From an uncultured Clostridia bacterium (GTDB lineage Bacteria > Bacillota > Clostridia > Oscillospirales > Ruminococcaceae): DNA of 6,866 nt. The stretch is from contig CAMWVO010000096.1 in the NCBI GenBank assembly GCA_947177695.1, positions 1-6,866 of the forward strand. The letters run 5' to 3'. The notes beneath the pieces are model-generated. The model was not told where the DNA came from and ran no database searches. It was given only the letters and a program-made list of their open reading frames with translations. The position numbers and the translations under genes were made by a program. Shown here one piece after another: positions 5,348-6,866 of the stretch; position 1 is the first letter of the stretch; each line of letters starts with the position of its first letter.

Positions 5348-5366
5348 ATAACTATCGGTTTTTCAA
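5338..5366 (-). promoter_or_regulatory. Candidate distal promoter for pilB
   Basis: TTGAAA (5366-5361), a 17-base spacer and TAACAT (5343-5338) lie on the minus strand, pointing to pilB. The -10 shares two bases with the -10 of the opposite pilD promoter. If used, it gives a pilB leader of about 180 bases that includes the UUCG hairpin. Confidence 0.35.
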
Positions 5367-5390
5367 ATTTACTTAAAAGGAGATTGGTTT

Positions 5391-6407
5391 ATGGGTTTTT
5401 CGGCTTATACCGAGGGGCTGACGGGTTACTACATCGGAATATATATTATGGTATTCCTTTTCGGCATAACCATCGGCAGCTTTCTCAACGTCTGTATCTA
5501 TCGGCTCCCGACGGGAGAATCGCTTACCAAAAAGAATTCTCACTGCATGACCTGCGGTACGCCGATCAAGTGGTACGACCTTGTACCCGTTTTCAGCTGG
5601 CTTTTTCTGAGAGGAAAGTGCCGTGCCTGCGGATCAAAAATTTCGGGCAGGTACATACTTGTGGAAAGTCTCACGGGAATACTTTTTGTTCTGACATTTA
5701 TTGGGTTTGACGTTATAGTGGACGGGCTTCTGTACCCTGCCCTTTTGTGTCTTTTTATTGCGGGACTTATCGTTATCGGCTTTGAAGATTACGATACCCA
5801 GCAGATGACCGTAGGCGTTCTGCTGTATCTTGCAGCTGTCGCCGCCGTAACAAGGATGCTTACCACCCTGCTTCCCAAAGCGGCAAGAGGCTGCGATGTT
5901 ACAGCAACCGACGGACTTATCGGAATGTTTGCTGTAAGCGTGCCGTTCCTGATTTTCGGATTTGTACTTACTCCGCTGATTTACAGCCTTTTTGTAAGCG
6001 AGGACAGCAAAGCTGCACGGAAAATCAAAAAGCGGCTTGCCAAGATGTCAGGAAATGACAAGGAGCGTGCTAAGCTCCAAAAAGAGCTTGACAGGCATCT
6101 TTCGGAGATCAAAAAGACCGGACCTGTCTACGGCTTTGGAATGGGAGACATTATCCTGATGGCAGCGGGCGGCTTGATGTACGGCTGGAAAGCCGCGGCA
6201 GTCGCCGCGTTCACCGCGATAATTCTCGGAGCGCTGTACGCGCTGGTACTCAGGATCAAAGCGTCACGTTCCGACAGCGAAGCGGTCAAAGCGTTTGCAT
6301 TCGGACCGTTTCTTACCGTCGGACTTGTGTTCGCTTCGTTCTTCGGAACAAGTTTAATGGATCTTTACATAGACTTCATTACCGTACCGTCGATACCGAC
6401 GATGTAA
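5391..6407 (+). CDS. pilD: PilD, type IV prepilin peptidase (A24 family)
   Basis: This 338-residue polytopic membrane aspartic protease should cut prepilin leaders after Gly and usually also N-methylates the new Phe. GSFLNVCIYRLP (29-40) opens the N-terminal domain, followed by the zinc pairs C52-x2-C55 and C77-x2-C80. The first catalytic Asp is probably Asp133 in FEDYDT; the second is Asp253 in GMGD (250-253). The end carries AFAFGPFLTVG (301-311), typical of the family. Two features are odd. The usual Pro-Asp/Asn after the first active-site Asp is replaced by Thr-Val (140-141). A Lys/Arg/Glu-rich stretch of about 40 residues (204-243), probably a cytosolic helix, sits just before GMGD, making the protein longer than the common 250-290 residues. 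ATG 5391 has AAAAGGAG 8 bases upstream. It is divergent from pilB and ends in its own terminator. Confidence 0.94.
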   Translation: MGFSAYTEGLTGYYIGIYIMVFLFGITIGSFLNVCIYRLPTGESLTKKNSHCMTCGTPIKWYDLVPVFSWLFLRGKCRACGSKISGRYILVESLTGILFVLTFIGFDVIVDGLLYPALLCLFIAGLIVIGFEDYDTQQMTVGVLLYLAAVAAVTRMLTTLLPKAARGCDVTATDGLIGMFAVSVPFLIFGFVLTPLIYSLFVSEDSKAARKIKKRLAKMSGNDKERAKLQKELDRHLSEIKKTGPVYGFGMGDIILMAAGGLMYGWKAAAVAAFTAIILGALYALVLRIKASRSDSEAVKAFAFGPFLTVGLVFASFFGTSLMDLYIDFITVPSIPTM

Positions 6408-6420
6408 ACTGTACACTTTA

Positions 6421-6452
6421 TTCAGGGCGTGTTCTTCGGGACACGCCCTGAA
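6421..6452 (+). terminator. Strong hairpin terminator after pilD (possibly bidirectional)
   Basis: A perfect 12-bp stem, TTCAGGGCGTGT (6421-6432) with ACACGCCCTGAA (6441-6452), extends by two more pairs to a UUCG tetraloop (6435-6438). It begins 13 bp after the pilD stop. The tail is T-rich but interrupted (TTTCGTT, then TTATTTTTT at 6466-6474). It lies between convergent genes and may also slow transcripts from the right, although the minus-strand tail is weak. Confidence 0.85.
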
Positions 6453-6482
6453 TTTCGTTCAGTGCTTATTTTTTCAGGAAAA

Positions 6483-6866
6483 TTACACAGTAGCCTTTGG
6501 TTTCAAGAAAACTATGTAGACCTTGGTGCCGGGGGCGTTAGCGGTAACGTCGTCATATCTGGAATTGTCACTGTAACCGCCGCCGCCTGAACCGCCGCCG
6601 CCCGAACCGCCGCCGGGACCTCCGGTAGGATTATAAGCATCTACAGTCTCGTCACTTTTTACGCCGTTAATAGGTACAGCGTCACCCTTACCGGACGGAC
6701 TTTTGTCTCCTGACGGAGTAGGAGTAGGAGTAGGAGTAGGAGTGGGAGAGCCGCTTCCGCCCTTGGCTTTTTCAATATTAGTCCTGTCAGTATCATTCTG
6801 AACGTCAAACAAACCGCCGAGCTTGCTGAGATTCGGACAAACCACCCAGCCCTCCGTATTGAGAAG
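6483..6866 (-). CDS. Unrecognised protein with Pro-Thr and Gly-Ser linkers, C-terminal part (cut by window edge)
   Basis: The last 127 codons of a minus-strand gene; the frame stays open to the right edge (LLNTEGWVVCPN...), so the GTG at 6845 is not likely to be the start. In order there are a short folded-looking segment with one Cys (1-36), a linker with five Thr-Pro alternations (about 41-51), a Ser/Gly/Lys-rich stretch, a Gly-Ser run close to three GGGGS units (about 82-97), and a short beta-like end, GTKVYIVFLKPKATV. Such linkers are common in secreted or surface proteins, so an extracytoplasmic location is inferred; no signal peptide or anchor is visible in this fragment. It is convergent with pilD, so a role in the pilus is possible but not shown. 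I do not recognise the family. Confidence 0.8.
   Translation of the reverse strand, partial: LLNTEGWVVCPNLSKLGGLFDVQNDTDRTNIEKAKGGSGSPTPTPTPTPTPSGDKSPSGKGDAVPINGVKSDETVDAYNPTGGPGGGSGGGGSGGGGYSDNSRYDDVTANAPGTKVYIVFLKPKATV
6575..6619 (-). repeat. 15-bp tandem repeat coding for GGGGS-like units
   Basis: Plus-strand units AACCGCCGCCGCCTG (6575-6589), AACCGCCGCCGCCCG (6590-6604) and a diverged third (6605-6619) encode the Gly-Ser run of the partial protein. Unit number could change by replication slippage without breaking the frame. Confidence 0.8.
6715..6744 (-). repeat. Hexanucleotide microsatellite coding for a Pro-Thr linker
   Basis: Four perfect GGAGTA units (6715-6738, plus strand) and one GGAGTG (6739-6744) encode the alternating Pro-Thr stretch. 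The 6-bp unit keeps the frame, so linker length is free to vary. Confidence 0.85.

Noticed and set aside
6483..6845. GTG 6845 as true start of the right-hand gene
   Set aside because: The frame remains open to the window edge, with plausible coding sequence (LLNTEGWV) and no ribosome binding site before the GTG, so the gene is treated as partial.

Overview
The window looks like a chromosomal piece of a Gram-positive Clostridia genome, most likely a Ruminococcus-type member of the Oscillospiraceae. This is inferred from the strong GGAGG ribosome binding sites, sigma-A type promoters, moderate GC content, and a pilus locus with two adjacent pilin genes resembling the arrangement described in Ruminococcus albus. 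The species cannot be fixed from the sequence alone.

The core is a type IV pilus gene cluster. Read on the minus strand from right to left it holds pilB (extension ATPase, 5148-3454), pilT (retraction ATPase, 3332-2238), a larger type IV pilin (2016-1273) and a smaller, probably major, type IV pilin (1194-634). A factor-independent terminator (604-572) follows the second pilin. Past it lies the 5' part of a gene for a membrane-anchored C39-like cysteine peptidase (544-1), cut by the left edge. On the plus strand, divergent from pilB, is pilD (prepilin peptidase, 5391-6407), which ends in a strong hairpin terminator (6421-6452). Convergent to it, cut by the right edge, is the C-terminal part of an unrecognised protein with Pro-Thr and Gly-Ser linkers (6866-6483).

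The genes form a working set. PilD would remove the short leaders of both prepilins at the Gly-Phe junction and normally N-methylates the new Phe. PilB would power assembly and PilT disassembly. No pilC platform gene and no pilM/N/O/Q-like gene lies in the window, so the rest of the machine must be encoded elsewhere.

Regulation seems layered. The pilin pair has its own consensus sigma-A promoter (TTGACA, 17 bp, TATAAT) downstream of pilT, a hairpin between the two pilins, and a terminator after them. The larger pilin has a very odd translation start: its Shine-Dalgarno overlaps the only usual start codon (GTG), while an ACG sits exactly where the smaller pilin has its ATG. The 227-bp pilB-pilD intergenic region carries overlapping candidate promoters and four complementary CGTCCG/CGGACG blocks. 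On a pilB leader RNA these could form a UUCG-capped hairpin or competing folds. The pilB-pilT gap is also packed with short direct and inverted repeats. The pilB-pilD region and the start of the larger pilin are the parts most likely to hide something undescribed.
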